A stretch of 64,000 bases of DNA from the NCBI GenBank assembly GCA_964630665.1, contig CAZVVN010000006.1, positions 1-64,000 of the forward strand, given 5' to 3'. The notes beneath the pieces are model-generated. The model did no database searches, was not told the DNA's origin, and saw only the letters and a program-made list of their open reading frames with translations. Below are positions 8,324 to 16,634 of the stretch, piece after piece (position 1 is the first letter of the stretch; every line of letters starts with the position of its first letter). Source of the stretch: UBA9619 sp964630665 (lineage in GTDB: Bacteria > Pseudomonadota > Gammaproteobacteria > Arenicellales > UBA868). Made by a program: the position numbers and the translations under genes.

Positions 8324-10216
8324 TCAGCCGATGGACTCTCCTGCTGAGCGTGTCACCCACTTCTGGAAAACCGGGGTCTTGGGCGGCTGCAGCGTGGTGT
8401 CAGCCTGGCAGCGGGCTTTGAGTTCCTCGACTGTTCCGCCGAAATCAAACAGTTCGACGCTGCCCCGCTGGGCCGCCATCTTGCGTCTCAGATCCTTTGT
8501 GGCGGATTCATCGACCAAAAGCTCACCCGTCAGGACCACACCGTATCGCCGGGCACCGTCTGTCGTTACCAGCCCTCGCTGAGTGTCGAGGGCAACCTTG
8601 GCAGGCTCCCGCTCCAGCGGGTCGCCCCAACCGCCGCCTCCCCAGGTGTTGAAGTACAGGGTATCTCCAGCTGCGACCCTGACTCTGTCGCACTTGGAGT
8701 GCATCCACTCCGTCTTGCCGTCGGACCGGACCATCAGCTTATTGCTGCGCTGACCCGGCAGTCCGCCATTGACGCCCCAGGGATGTGTCAGCCAGCGGTC
8801 ATCATGGATGGAGATCTCGCCAGGTTCAAGGAATTGATAGCCCATCGAGAGGCCGTTTCCACCGCGATGCAGGCCGGGCCCGCCGCTGTCAGCAATAGTC
8901 TCGTATTTAACGATCCGCAGCGGGAAATAGGCCTCGAGAAATTCGTTCGGTACATTAGTAAATGCCGGCCACAATGAGTGGCCATCTGGGCCGTCCCCGG
9001 CTGGCCGGCCGGGTATCCCGCCGAACCCGATCTGATAAAGCTGATACCACTCGCCGTTTTGATCATAACCCGAGTACATGAAGTGCGGGCTGTCCGAGAA
9101 ACCCGCAGCGCAGAGCGCATCTGGAGATCCCTGCCCCAGCAGACCGCTCATGATGTCAAAGATCCGTCCAAGCATATGGGTGCGTGAACTCAACGCGGCC
9201 GGGCGTATGGGCTTGAGAATCGAGCCACGCGGGATCCGCACTTCGACCAGATCATAGAAACCATCGTTGAAAAGGATCTGGGGATCAAACAGATTGATAA
9301 AGAATGCACCCAGAAACATCTTGAACATCTCTTCGTTCAACAGGAAGTTGACCGAACTGATCGACTGAGGATCGGTTCCTTCAAAATCAAAGAACACCTT
9401 TTCACCCTCGCGCCACATCGCGCAGCTGACCTTGTAAGGGCCCATGCCCATCCCGTCATCATCGATGTAATCGACAAAGTGCTGCTTCGTCTCCGGTACC
9501 ACCATATTCAGTATCGAGCTCATCGCCCGCTTGTTGCGATCCAGCATTTCGACCATGGCGGCGACGAACTCCTCGACACCAAACCGTTCGGCCATCTCCA
9601 GCACGCGCCGCTCAGCCAGTCTCAGAGCCGCGACAATGGCATTGAAATCCGAGCGGTTCCAATCCGGTAACCGGCAGTTCCGCAGGATCAACTCGAGGAT
9701 TTCCTTATTGAGCTCGCCCTTGCGGATGATCTTGACCGGCGGAACCTGAATACCTTCTTCAAATACCTGGGCAGCATCGGTCGGCAGACTCCCTGGAACC
9801 TTGCCACCGATATCCGTCATGTGACCGAACATAGCGGCCCAGGAAACCAGCCGCCCGTCGATATAGATCGGCATCATCATGAGCCAGTCATTCAAATGAC
9901 TGATCGCGCCATTGCAGGTATAGGGATCATTGGTCAGAAAAACGTCACCTTCTTCGATCGTCCCGTCGTAACCCTGCTGGAAGCCCCAGAAAAAAGAGCC
10001 GAACTGTCCGACGACCATCTTGCCTTCGTGGTTGGCAATCATCGGGAAGGCATCGTGCTGTTCGCGGATCCCGGGAGACATGGCTGTTCTGAACAGAACT
10101 GCGTCCATTTCCGTCCTGGCATTACGCAGGGCGTTCTCGATAATGTCGAGCGTGACCGGGTCGACCGTTACATCCTGGAATGGTGTGGTGTTGCTCTGAA
10201 TGACTTGTGCAGGCAT
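8324..10216 (-). CDS. hyuB: HyuB: hydantoinase B / oxoprolinase subunit (module 1)
   Basis: The 630-residue protein begins its domain at VDPVTLDIIENALRNAR (about residue 18), the characteristic start of hydantoinase B proteins. It contains EQHDAFPMI, NDPYTCNGAISHLNDW, GHMTDIGGKVPGS, GGGWGDPLERE and other family blocks to near the C-terminus. HyuB works with HyuA in ATP-dependent opening of cyclic amides (N-methylhydantoin, 5-oxoproline and relatives). It is the last gene of module 1, 25 bases after hyuA. Its closest relative in the window is the HyuB at 23164 (both share the ENALRNAR..EMDAVLFR block); the HyuB at 34549 is more distant. Unlike those two it carries no extra domain. Confidence 0.93.
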   Translation of the reverse strand: MPAQVIQSNTTPFQDVTVDPVTLDIIENALRNARTEMDAVLFRTAMSPGIREQHDAFPMIANHEGKMVVGQFGSFFWGFQQGYDGTIEEGDVFLTNDPYTCNGAISHLNDWLMMMPIYIDGRLVSWAAMFGHMTDIGGKVPGSLPTDAAQVFEEGIQVPPVKIIRKGELNKEILELILRNCRLPDWNRSDFNAIVAALRLAERRVLEMAERFGVEEFVAAMVEMLDRNKRAMSSILNMVVPETKQHFVDYIDDDGMGMGPYKVSCAMWREGEKVFFDFEGTDPQSISSVNFLLNEEMFKMFLGAFFINLFDPQILFNDGFYDLVEVRIPRGSILKPIRPAALSSRTHMLGRIFDIMSGLLGQGSPDALCAAGFSDSPHFMYSGYDQNGEWYQLYQIGFGGIPGRPAGDGPDGHSLWPAFTNVPNEFLEAYFPLRIVKYETIADSGGPGLHRGGNGLSMGYQFLEPGEISIHDDRWLTHPWGVNGGLPGQRSNKLMVRSDGKTEWMHSKCDRVRVAAGDTLYFNTWGGGGWGDPLEREPAKVALDTQRGLVTTDGARRYGVVLTGELLVDESATKDLRRKMAAQRGSVELFDFGGTVEELKARCQADTTLQPPKTPVFQKWVTRSAGESIG

Positions 10217-10241
10217 CGGATTGCTCTCGAGATGGTGGCCT

Positions 10242-12614
10242 TCAGGCTGGCCTGATCAGCAGATTTCCAACGGAATCCACTTCTCCAGCATGGCCGGGTA
10301 AGACCAGGGTCGTGGAGTCCATTTCGGTTACGATCGCGGGACCCGCAATCCTGTCTCCGGCCCTAAGCACGGCCCGGTCAAGAATGTCAGCGTCGTGCTC
10401 GCGACCTTCAAAGTAGATCTTGGAACGGGCATAGACCGCCCCGGAGGCATCGCCGTTTCCGCCGGCTAGCGCTTCGGCTTCTGCTGCGCTTTCCCTGCCC
10501 TGAACCAGTGCCCGAAGCGTGTAGAGTTCCCGCTCGGTCTCCAGGGCAAAAGTGAACAGTTGCTCGTGCATCGCATCAAAACGTTTCCCGAGCTCAGCAA
10601 GGCCACCGGATTCAAATTCGGCCGGCGTCATCTCGATAGTCAAACGCATACCCTGCCCGGCATAACGAAGATCGACCTGGTAGGCTGTCGACTGATCGCT
10701 TCGCGGAACGCCTTCAGCATCCAGAGTTGCGGCAGCCGAACCCGCCAGTTCAGTCAGGATTCCCAGTACCTGCGTGTCATCAGTTTCAGAGAATCGTCGG
10801 ACGAAGGTCCGAGAAGCCTCGTCGCGGACCCGGGTCGTGGCGTCACCGTAAGCGCACAACACCCCGGGTCCTGGCGGAATAATCACCGGCCAGGAATTCA
10901 TCAGACTGCCCAGGGCATTGGCATGCAGCGGGCCGGCCCCACCAAAGGCGACCAGTGCAAAATCCCTGGGATCAAAGCCCTGTTCCACTGACACCAGCCG
11001 CAGTGCGCCAAACATGTTCTCGTTGACGATGTTGACGATCCCTTCCGCTGCGTCCTGAACCGACAAACCCATGGCCTTGCCGACAGCAGCGACTGCCTGT
11101 TCCGCCTGATCGCGATCGAGCTCCATGTCGCCGCCGAGCTTGGCACTCGACGGCAGGTAGCCCAGGACCACGTTGGCATCGGTCACGGTGGGCTCGGTTC
11201 CACCCATGGCATAGGCAGCCGGCCCCGGCTCAGCACCGGCACTCTGTGGTCCGACGCGCAGGGCCCTCGTCAATTCCGGAACGTAAGCAATCGATCCTCC
11301 CCCCGCACCCACAGTCCGCACATCAATGGAAGACGAGCGCACGGTCACGTCCGCAACCCGGGTCTCGCGTCTTGTCTGAGCTACACCGTTTTGAATCAGG
11401 GCAACGTCTGTCGACGTGCCACCCATATCGAAGGTTAGAAGATCGCTGTAACCGGCCTGCCTGGCCATCCACACTGCACCCGACACGCCACCGGCCGGCC
11501 CGCTCATCAGCAGGTTGACCGGGGTTGCCTTGGCCGCCTCGGCCGACGCCAGGCCACCATCGGAACGCAGAATATGCAACTGCATCCCGCTCATTCGCCG
11601 ATTGAGCTCCGACTCAAGGTTCTCAATGTAGTTCGAGACCACCGGCCTGATGTACGAATTCACGACCGTTGTCTCGGTTCGTTCATACTCGTACATCTCC
11701 GGAACCACTTCCGATGAAATCGAGATCGGGATGCCAGGCAAAATACCCTCGGCCACCTGTCGAACCCGCTGCTCGTGTACACCGTTGGCGTAAGCGTTCA
11801 TCAGCGACACGGTCAGCGCCTCGATCCCGGCGCCGGACAACGCTTTCAGTGCCTCAGCCAGGGCATCCTCATCAAGGGGCCGGACGACCTCCCCTTTTGC
11901 GCCGATCCGCTCGTCTGCTTCAATGGTCAACTCCAGTGGCGCCAGGGGATCGCTCTTATTAAAGATCACCCAGCCACCCAGGCCACCCGGTACATAGGAC
12001 CGGGCGATCTGCAGAACCTGCTTGTAGCCTTTGGTCGTCACCAGCCCAACCCGGGCACCACTGGCTGTCAAAACGGTGTTGGTGGCCACTGTCGTGCCGT
12101 GCATGACATGACTGATATCAGCGAGAGAAACACCGGCCTGCTGACAGACCCGCTCGATGCCACTCAGTACCCCGATCGAAGAGTCTTTCGGGGTAGAGGG
12201 CACCTTGGCGGTAAAACTACGCCCGCTGGACTCCTCGATCAGCAGGATGTCGGTAAAAGTTCCACCAACATCAGCCCCCAGTCGGTAGCCGGCTTGACCG
12301 GCAACGCGCCTGGGCGCCGCAGTGGGCCCTTCCGTCGGAGCGGGTGTCGAAGCCGCCTGGGTACTGGCAGGCCTGCTTCTCGTTGCCGGCAGGTCAGGCG
12401 GTGGATCGTCTTCAGGCCTTTTCCGGGCCACCTCGGGTGAACGCTCCGCCGGTGGATCGTCAGAACGAGTCGTCCGCGGCGGGGCAGGAGGCTTGACCTG
12501 GGCAGGTTCTCCCGCCCGGGTCCGGTCACCCCGGGCCAGTGCAGCAAAGTCATCCTTTGCCTTTTTCAGTTCGGCATCGAACCAGCCCGTCGATTTACGC
12601 GAATCTTTCGTCAT
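10242..12614 (-). CDS. hyuA: HyuA: hydantoinase A / oxoprolinase subunit with N-terminal docking-like extension (module 1)
   Basis: Residues about 109-790 form a HyuA enzyme: the ASKHA-type nucleotide site DVGGTFTDILL, MHGTTVATNTVLT, SGPAGGVSGA, FDMGGTSTDVALI, GAGGGSIAYV and FGGAGPLHA. HyuA uses ATP to activate the cyclic amide opened with HyuB. Unusually, about 108 residues precede the enzyme: an amphipathic helix (residues 12-27, FDAELKKAKDDFAALA) and then a long Pro/Ala/Arg/Asp-rich linker without predicted structure. The helix aligns without gaps with the N-termini of the proteins at 19011 and 23164. The reading frame and ATG at 12614 (AAAGG just before it) are continuous with the enzyme, so the extension is part of the protein. 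HyuA without it is usually about 690 residues. Confidence 0.92.
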   Translation of the reverse strand: MTKDSRKSTGWFDAELKKAKDDFAALARGDRTRAGEPAQVKPPAPPRTTRSDDPPAERSPEVARKRPEDDPPPDLPATRSRPASTQAASTPAPTEGPTAAPRRVAGQAGYRLGADVGGTFTDILLIEESSGRSFTAKVPSTPKDSSIGVLSGIERVCQQAGVSLADISHVMHGTTVATNTVLTASGARVGLVTTKGYKQVLQIARSYVPGGLGGWVIFNKSDPLAPLELTIEADERIGAKGEVVRPLDEDALAEALKALSGAGIEALTVSLMNAYANGVHEQRVRQVAEGILPGIPISISSEVVPEMYEYERTETTVVNSYIRPVVSNYIENLESELNRRMSGMQLHILRSDGGLASAEAAKATPVNLLMSGPAGGVSGAVWMARQAGYSDLLTFDMGGTSTDVALIQNGVAQTRRETRVADVTVRSSSIDVRTVGAGGGSIAYVPELTRALRVGPQSAGAEPGPAAYAMGGTEPTVTDANVVLGYLPSSAKLGGDMELDRDQAEQAVAAVGKAMGLSVQDAAEGIVNIVNENMFGALRLVSVEQGFDPRDFALVAFGGAGPLHANALGSLMNSWPVIIPPGPGVLCAYGDATTRVRDEASRTFVRRFSETDDTQVLGILTELAGSAAATLDAEGVPRSDQSTAYQVDLRYAGQGMRLTIEMTPAEFESGGLAELGKRFDAMHEQLFTFALETERELYTLRALVQGRESAAEAEALAGGNGDASGAVYARSKIYFEGREHDADILDRAVLRAGDRIAGPAIVTEMDSTTLVLPGHAGEVDSVGNLLIRPA

Positions 12615-12674
12615 CCTTTAACGAATTTCCATCTGCTTGTTCATCATCCAATACCTAACGCAGACCGCGGCCCA

Positions 12675-13316
12675 TCAGTCCAGCGCCTGCCGCCACGCTC
12701 TGATCTGACCAATTGCCTCATCGGCATCGGTCAGATCACAATAACGGCGCTCAACATCCCGCAGGTTGTCATGGTGCGGGCCTTCATCCTGATCTCCCAC
12801 ACAGTCCTCGGGCACCAGCGTCCGGAACCCCCACTGGAAACAGTCCACGATCGACGCACGGACACAGCCCGATGTCGTGCAGCCCACCACAAAGATTGTA
12901 TCCACTGACTCCTTGTTGAAAAAGGCGGCGGCTGGTGTCTGAAAGAACATCGAGGCCCCCGATTTGCGCATCGCAACGTCGTAATCAGGGTCATAGGTCC
13001 GGGGATCAAGTTGAGTGGGCGTCTCACCTTCGATCAGATCTTCGAGCACCGCTGAGATCTTCCAGTAAGGCATATCCCGCCGGGAGTTGTAACCCGTATA
13101 ACAGGTCGCCACGGGCACACCGCAGGACCTGGCAACTTCGAGTAAGCGAGCAGTATTCTCGATCGCCCGCTGAACCAGGGGTGCACCACCTAGGGAAAAA
13201 ACGGGATCGGTAAAGCCGAGCTGGAAATCAACTACGGCGATCCCGGGCTTGCTACCAAAACCGATCGCCTCGCTGCCGTAGGAGCGTTGGCTGTAAACGT
13301 CCTGCTCGCCATTCAC
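12675..13316 (-). CDS. Isochorismatase-fold amidohydrolase, N-carbamoylsarcosine-amidase type (module 1)
   Basis: The 213-residue protein has the cysteine-hydrolase triad of this fold: Asp30 in AVVDFQLGFTDP, Lys118 in AMRKSG, and nucleophile Cys151 in GCTTSGCVRAS with the preceding cis-peptide motif. FTDP, SLGG and TTSGCVRAS match N-carbamoylsarcosine amidohydrolase better than true isochorismatase. That enzyme takes the N-carbamoyl product made by N-methylhydantoinase (HyuAB) to sarcosine, ammonia and CO2, which fits the hyuA gene 60 bases downstream. The actual substrate is inferred. Start is a GTG. Two paralogues (19481, 38870) accompany the other two HyuAB pairs. Confidence 0.85.
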   Translation of the reverse strand: MNGEQDVYSQRSYGSEAIGFGSKPGIAVVDFQLGFTDPVFSLGGAPLVQRAIENTARLLEVARSCGVPVATCYTGYNSRRDMPYWKISAVLEDLIEGETPTQLDPRTYDPDYDVAMRKSGASMFFQTPAAAFFNKESVDTIFVVGCTTSGCVRASIVDCFQWGFRTLVPEDCVGDQDEGPHHDNLRDVERRYCDLTDADEAIGQIRAWRQALD

Positions 13317-13362
13317 TGTATCGCATCCGTCAGAGTGGTCACTATTGACGGCCCATCGGCTC

Positions 13363-14307
13363 TCACTGGGCGGCCTGGTGGGCGAGTACGTCGTCGGGGA
13401 ATATCCCGGCTTTCATCAACTGACCAGGCAGGGGATCGTCAAAATGACCTTCCACCCAGTTGGCGACCTCTATCAAGCCGGAGAGATCGACACCGGTTTC
13501 ATAGTCCATATTGCGCAATACATAACAAAGGTCCTCGGTGGAAATGTTACCGGTTGCACGAGGGGCAAACGGGCAACCGCCTATGCCCCCGACCGAAGCG
13601 TCCAGGATACGCACCCCTGATTCAACCGCCGCAACGGCGTTGGCGATCCCGGTGTTGCGGGTGTTGTGGAAGTGACAGCCTATGGCGACCGAACCATCGA
13701 GAATCTCCTGAACCGCTGTCAAACGCTCGCGCACCTGGCTCGGAACGGCACAGCCGATACTATCGGCAAGCAGGATCTCGTTCACGCCCATCTGATCCAG
13801 ACGACGGGCAATGTCGACAACAGCGCCAATGCTGACTTCGCCCTCAAATGGACAGCCGAACGAAGCTGCAATCACAGCTGAGAAGACTTTACCGGACTGG
13901 TGAACTCGCTGAGCGATGGATTCCAGACCGCCAAGTGTCTCGGCAATGCTGGCGCCCTGGTTCTTCTGATTGAAGGTCTCGCTGGCCACGACCACGTAGC
14001 GCACCTCGTCGACTTGAGCATCAAGAGCTCGCTCAACACCCTTCATATTCAAAGCCAGACCTGAGAACCGGACCCCGGTCGATCGATCGACCTCACCCAT
14101 GACCAATTCCGCGTCGGCCATCTGCGGGACCCGTTTGGGGTTGACGAAACTGACCGCTTCAATCCGTCGGATACCCGTCTGCGCCAGGCGATCGATCAAC
14201 TCGACACGCTCGGCAACACTCCAGATCCGTTTTTCACTCTGCAGTCCGTCACGGGCGGCAACGTCACAGATCTCGATAGACCTGGCGCGGTCAGATGATC
14301 CCGTCAT
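13363..14307 (-). CDS. HMG-CoA lyase-like aldolase
   Basis: The 314-residue protein has the DRE-TIM metallolyase signatures of hydroxymethylglutaryl-CoA lyase: ARDGLQ near residue 19, the metal-binding CHFHNTRNTG (HxH), and the GGIGGCPFAPRATGNISTED loop with the catalytic Cys. HMG-CoA lyase splits HMG-CoA into acetyl-CoA and acetoacetate; relatives cleave citramalyl-CoA or other 3-hydroxy-3-methylacyl-CoAs. The ATG at 14307 has AAGGAG seven bases upstream and overlaps the end of the CaiB gene, so the two are translationally linked. The partner CoA-transferase probably makes its acyl-CoA substrate. Which acid is processed cannot be told. Confidence 0.85.
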   Translation of the reverse strand: MTGSSDRARSIEICDVAARDGLQSEKRIWSVAERVELIDRLAQTGIRRIEAVSFVNPKRVPQMADAELVMGEVDRSTGVRFSGLALNMKGVERALDAQVDEVRYVVVASETFNQKNQGASIAETLGGLESIAQRVHQSGKVFSAVIAASFGCPFEGEVSIGAVVDIARRLDQMGVNEILLADSIGCAVPSQVRERLTAVQEILDGSVAIGCHFHNTRNTGIANAVAAVESGVRILDASVGGIGGCPFAPRATGNISTEDLCYVLRNMDYETGVDLSGLIEVANWVEGHFDDPLPGQLMKAGIFPDDVLAHQAAQ

Positions 14308-15523
14308 TTTCAAGCTCCTTCAGATCGTCCTCAGATAGACCCAGCATGCCACAGTAAACCTCCTCATTGTGGACACCCACCTCGGATGGGCCAAGCCAGG
14401 CGATCTCACTGTGGGTCTCGCTCAGTTTCGGCACAAATCCCGGCACTGCAATTTCACCGAGTTCTTTATCCTGAAACCGGCAAATCATATCCCGCGCCTG
14501 GTAGTGCGGGTCGTTGACGATATCCTCGATCGAGTAGATGGGCCCTGACACCACGCCATGTTTATCCAGTCGCTCATCCAGTTCGGCAGCGCTCAACTCC
14601 CGGGTCCAGTCTGCAATCAGGCTATCCAGTTCGTCGCCGTTCTGCCCGCGGGCCTGATGCGTACTGTAACGTGGGTCATCGGCGAGTTCCGGCTGCTCCA
14701 TAGCATCGCACAGGCGTTTGAACATCGGGTTGAGATTCGCCGCGATCACTACCCACTTGCCATCGCTGGTCGGAAAGATATTGGACGGCGAGACGTTTGC
14801 CAGGCCGGTGCCGCTCGGCTCCCTCACAAATCCCACCTTGTCATACTCTGACAGTGCACTTTCCATCATCGCGAAGCACGATTCCGTGATCGATGCATCG
14901 ATCACCTGGCCCCTGCCCTTGCCAACCGTGTCTCGCCAGTAAAGTGCCATCAGCACCCCCTGGGCGGCAAACATTCCGGCCAGTGTGTCTCCCAGCGAGA
15001 TCCCCATTCGTGGCGGGGGCTGATCCGGGAACCCATTGATGTATCGGAGACCGCCCATCGCTTCACCGACACTGGCGAACCCTGGGCGATCTGCGTAGGG
15101 GCCGGTCTGGCCATATCCAGAAACACGGGCAATGACCAGGCCGGGGTTGATCTCGTGCAGAGCACTGGGCGCGAGACCCCATTTCTCCAGAGTACCCGGC
15201 TTGAAGTTCTCAACCAGTACATCTGCTGTCTCGATCAGGCGACGGACCAGATCCTGCCCTCGAGATTCGCGGAGATTCGCCGAGACCGACTTTTTGTTGC
15301 GCGCCAGGACCGGCCACCAGAGTCCCCGATCCTTGTACCGGTGATGTCCCCAGGCCCGCATCGCGTCTCCGTTGCCCGGTGTTTCGACCTTGATCACTTC
15401 GGCCCCGAAATCCGCCATCCGCGAACCCACAAAAGGACCGGCAACCAGCTGACCCATCTCGATCACCCGCACACCGGCCAGGGGGCCTTTGAGCCGTTCA
15501 TCGGTTTTCGTGCGCTCAGGCAT
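14291..15523 (-). CDS. CaiB/BaiF family (class III) CoA-transferase
   Basis: The 410-residue protein has the class III CoA-transferase pattern: GPLAGVRVIEMGQLVAGPF at the start, GAEVIKVE, NKKSVSANL, VLVENFKPGTLEKWGL, and the catalytic Asp in SLGDTLAGMFA. These enzymes move CoA between carboxylic acids through an aspartyl-CoA intermediate. The overlap with the HMG-CoA-lyase-like gene suggests a pair like succinyl-CoA:hydroxymethylglutarate (or itaconate/citramalate) CoA-transferase plus lyase. GAGGTGG precedes the ATG. A -10-like TATAGAAT lies in the 107 bases between it and the upstream alpha/beta hydrolase gene, so a second promoter is possible. Confidence 0.88.
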   Translation of the reverse strand: MPERTKTDERLKGPLAGVRVIEMGQLVAGPFVGSRMADFGAEVIKVETPGNGDAMRAWGHHRYKDRGLWWPVLARNKKSVSANLRESRGQDLVRRLIETADVLVENFKPGTLEKWGLAPSALHEINPGLVIARVSGYGQTGPYADRPGFASVGEAMGGLRYINGFPDQPPPRMGISLGDTLAGMFAAQGVLMALYWRDTVGKGRGQVIDASITESCFAMMESALSEYDKVGFVREPSGTGLANVSPSNIFPTSDGKWVVIAANLNPMFKRLCDAMEQPELADDPRYSTHQARGQNGDELDSLIADWTRELSAAELDERLDKHGVVSGPIYSIEDIVNDPHYQARDMICRFQDKELGEIAVPGFVPKLSETHSEIAWLGPSEVGVHNEEVYCGMLGLSEDDLKELENDGII

Positions 15524-15630
15524 TACGCCACCTCGTCAGACTTGATTGTCAGCCCGGATTCTATACAAGAACACGGTTCCCGATCCCTGACCCGAGTTTT
15601 CACTTCGACTCCCGCCACGACGCTTCAACG

Positions 15631-16470
15631 CTAGTGGCGGCCAAGAAACGAAAAGAGGAGTTCACAGAACTCGGCCTTCTGTGCTTTGCCAGCCACGACG
15701 TGAGCTGTATTTTTCATGGTGACCCCTTCGGCGCCGGGTATCGCCTGTTCGATCGGCAATGTAGTCCGGGGACTTGTGATCATGTCCATGGCCGCATGGA
15801 TGACGAGCGTTGGGGCACTGATCAAAGCGAGGCGATCTCTGGTGTCATGCGTAAGACAGGCATCGACCAGACGTTCGTGGGTCACATAGTTGTCTCTCAG
15901 CTCTGGCCACTCACCGCCAGGACCCAGCAAACGGTGCCGGTTCTGATTGTAGAACTCGGGAAGGAACGAACAGATGCACACAAATTCCTGAAACGTGTAA
16001 AACCCCGAGTCCTTATGGACAGTCCTGAATAAATTCAGCTGATCTCGAAGATAGTCATCGCAGAAAGCCCAGGCCCCCATATTCACCATACTACGGACGA
16101 GGTCAGGACGATTAAGAGCAATTTCCTGGGCCACACCACAGCCCATTCCAACCAGGCCGATAAGGTGGACATCACGCCAGCCCAGAGAATCGAGCAAGCC
16201 GATCAGATCATCGGCATAAAGTCTCATCGATGCCGGTCTACCCGGTTCATCGCTGGATTCGGCAATGCCCCGGTAGTCGAAGACCAGCACCTTGTAGCGG
16301 TCGGTCAGACCCCGAGCCAGGCCCCGGCCATCGCGGTGGCAGTAGGTTCCCCAGCCTCCCATGCACACGGCGGGATCTCCTTCACCGTGGATCTCGTAAT
16401 ACATCTGGTGATTGTTGATCTCGGCAAGCGGCACGGTGAAATCCCCGGGTAGTGATGAATTGCCGGCCAT
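15631..16470 (-). CDS. Alpha/beta hydrolase
   Basis: The 279-residue protein shows an alpha/beta-hydrolase fold: MYYEIHGEGDPAVCMGGWGT (strand plus oxyanion region), VLVFDYRGIAESS, the nucleophile-elbow region GLVGMGCGVAQEIAL, late Asp in IHAAMDMI, and His in KNTAHVVAG. The elbow has Met-Gly where Ser is expected (GxSxG reads G-L-V-G-M-G-C-G): either Cys in GMGCG serves as nucleophile or the site is modified, which is worth noting. I chose the ATG at 16470 because the longer frame (to 16629) would leave only five bases to the divergent amidase gene. It heads module 1 on the minus strand. Substrate unknown. Confidence 0.75.
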   Translation of the reverse strand: MAGNSSLPGDFTVPLAEINNHQMYYEIHGEGDPAVCMGGWGTYCHRDGRGLARGLTDRYKVLVFDYRGIAESSDEPGRPASMRLYADDLIGLLDSLGWRDVHLIGLVGMGCGVAQEIALNRPDLVRSMVNMGAWAFCDDYLRDQLNLFRTVHKDSGFYTFQEFVCICSFLPEFYNQNRHRLLGPGGEWPELRDNYVTHERLVDACLTHDTRDRLALISAPTLVIHAAMDMITSPRTTLPIEQAIPGAEGVTMKNTAHVVAGKAQKAEFCELLFSFLGRH

Positions 16471-16634
16471 TCTATACGACCCGGGAGCGGTTCCAGCAGA
16501 ACGGCCTGGTACTTTGATCTGGTAGCCCAGCGGCACTTTCCCGGCAGATACCGCGACCTCAAGCCAGCTCTCACCCAATTGTGCTATCGTGCTGCGACTC
16601 AATGTGAGCCTCTTTCCCCACTCGAACATATCCC

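Noticed and set aside
12675..13316. True isochorismatase (enterobactin-type siderophore synthesis)
   Set aside because: No isochorismate synthase or siderophore genes nearby, and the motifs FTDP and TTSGCVRAS fit N-carbamoylsarcosine-type amidohydrolases better.
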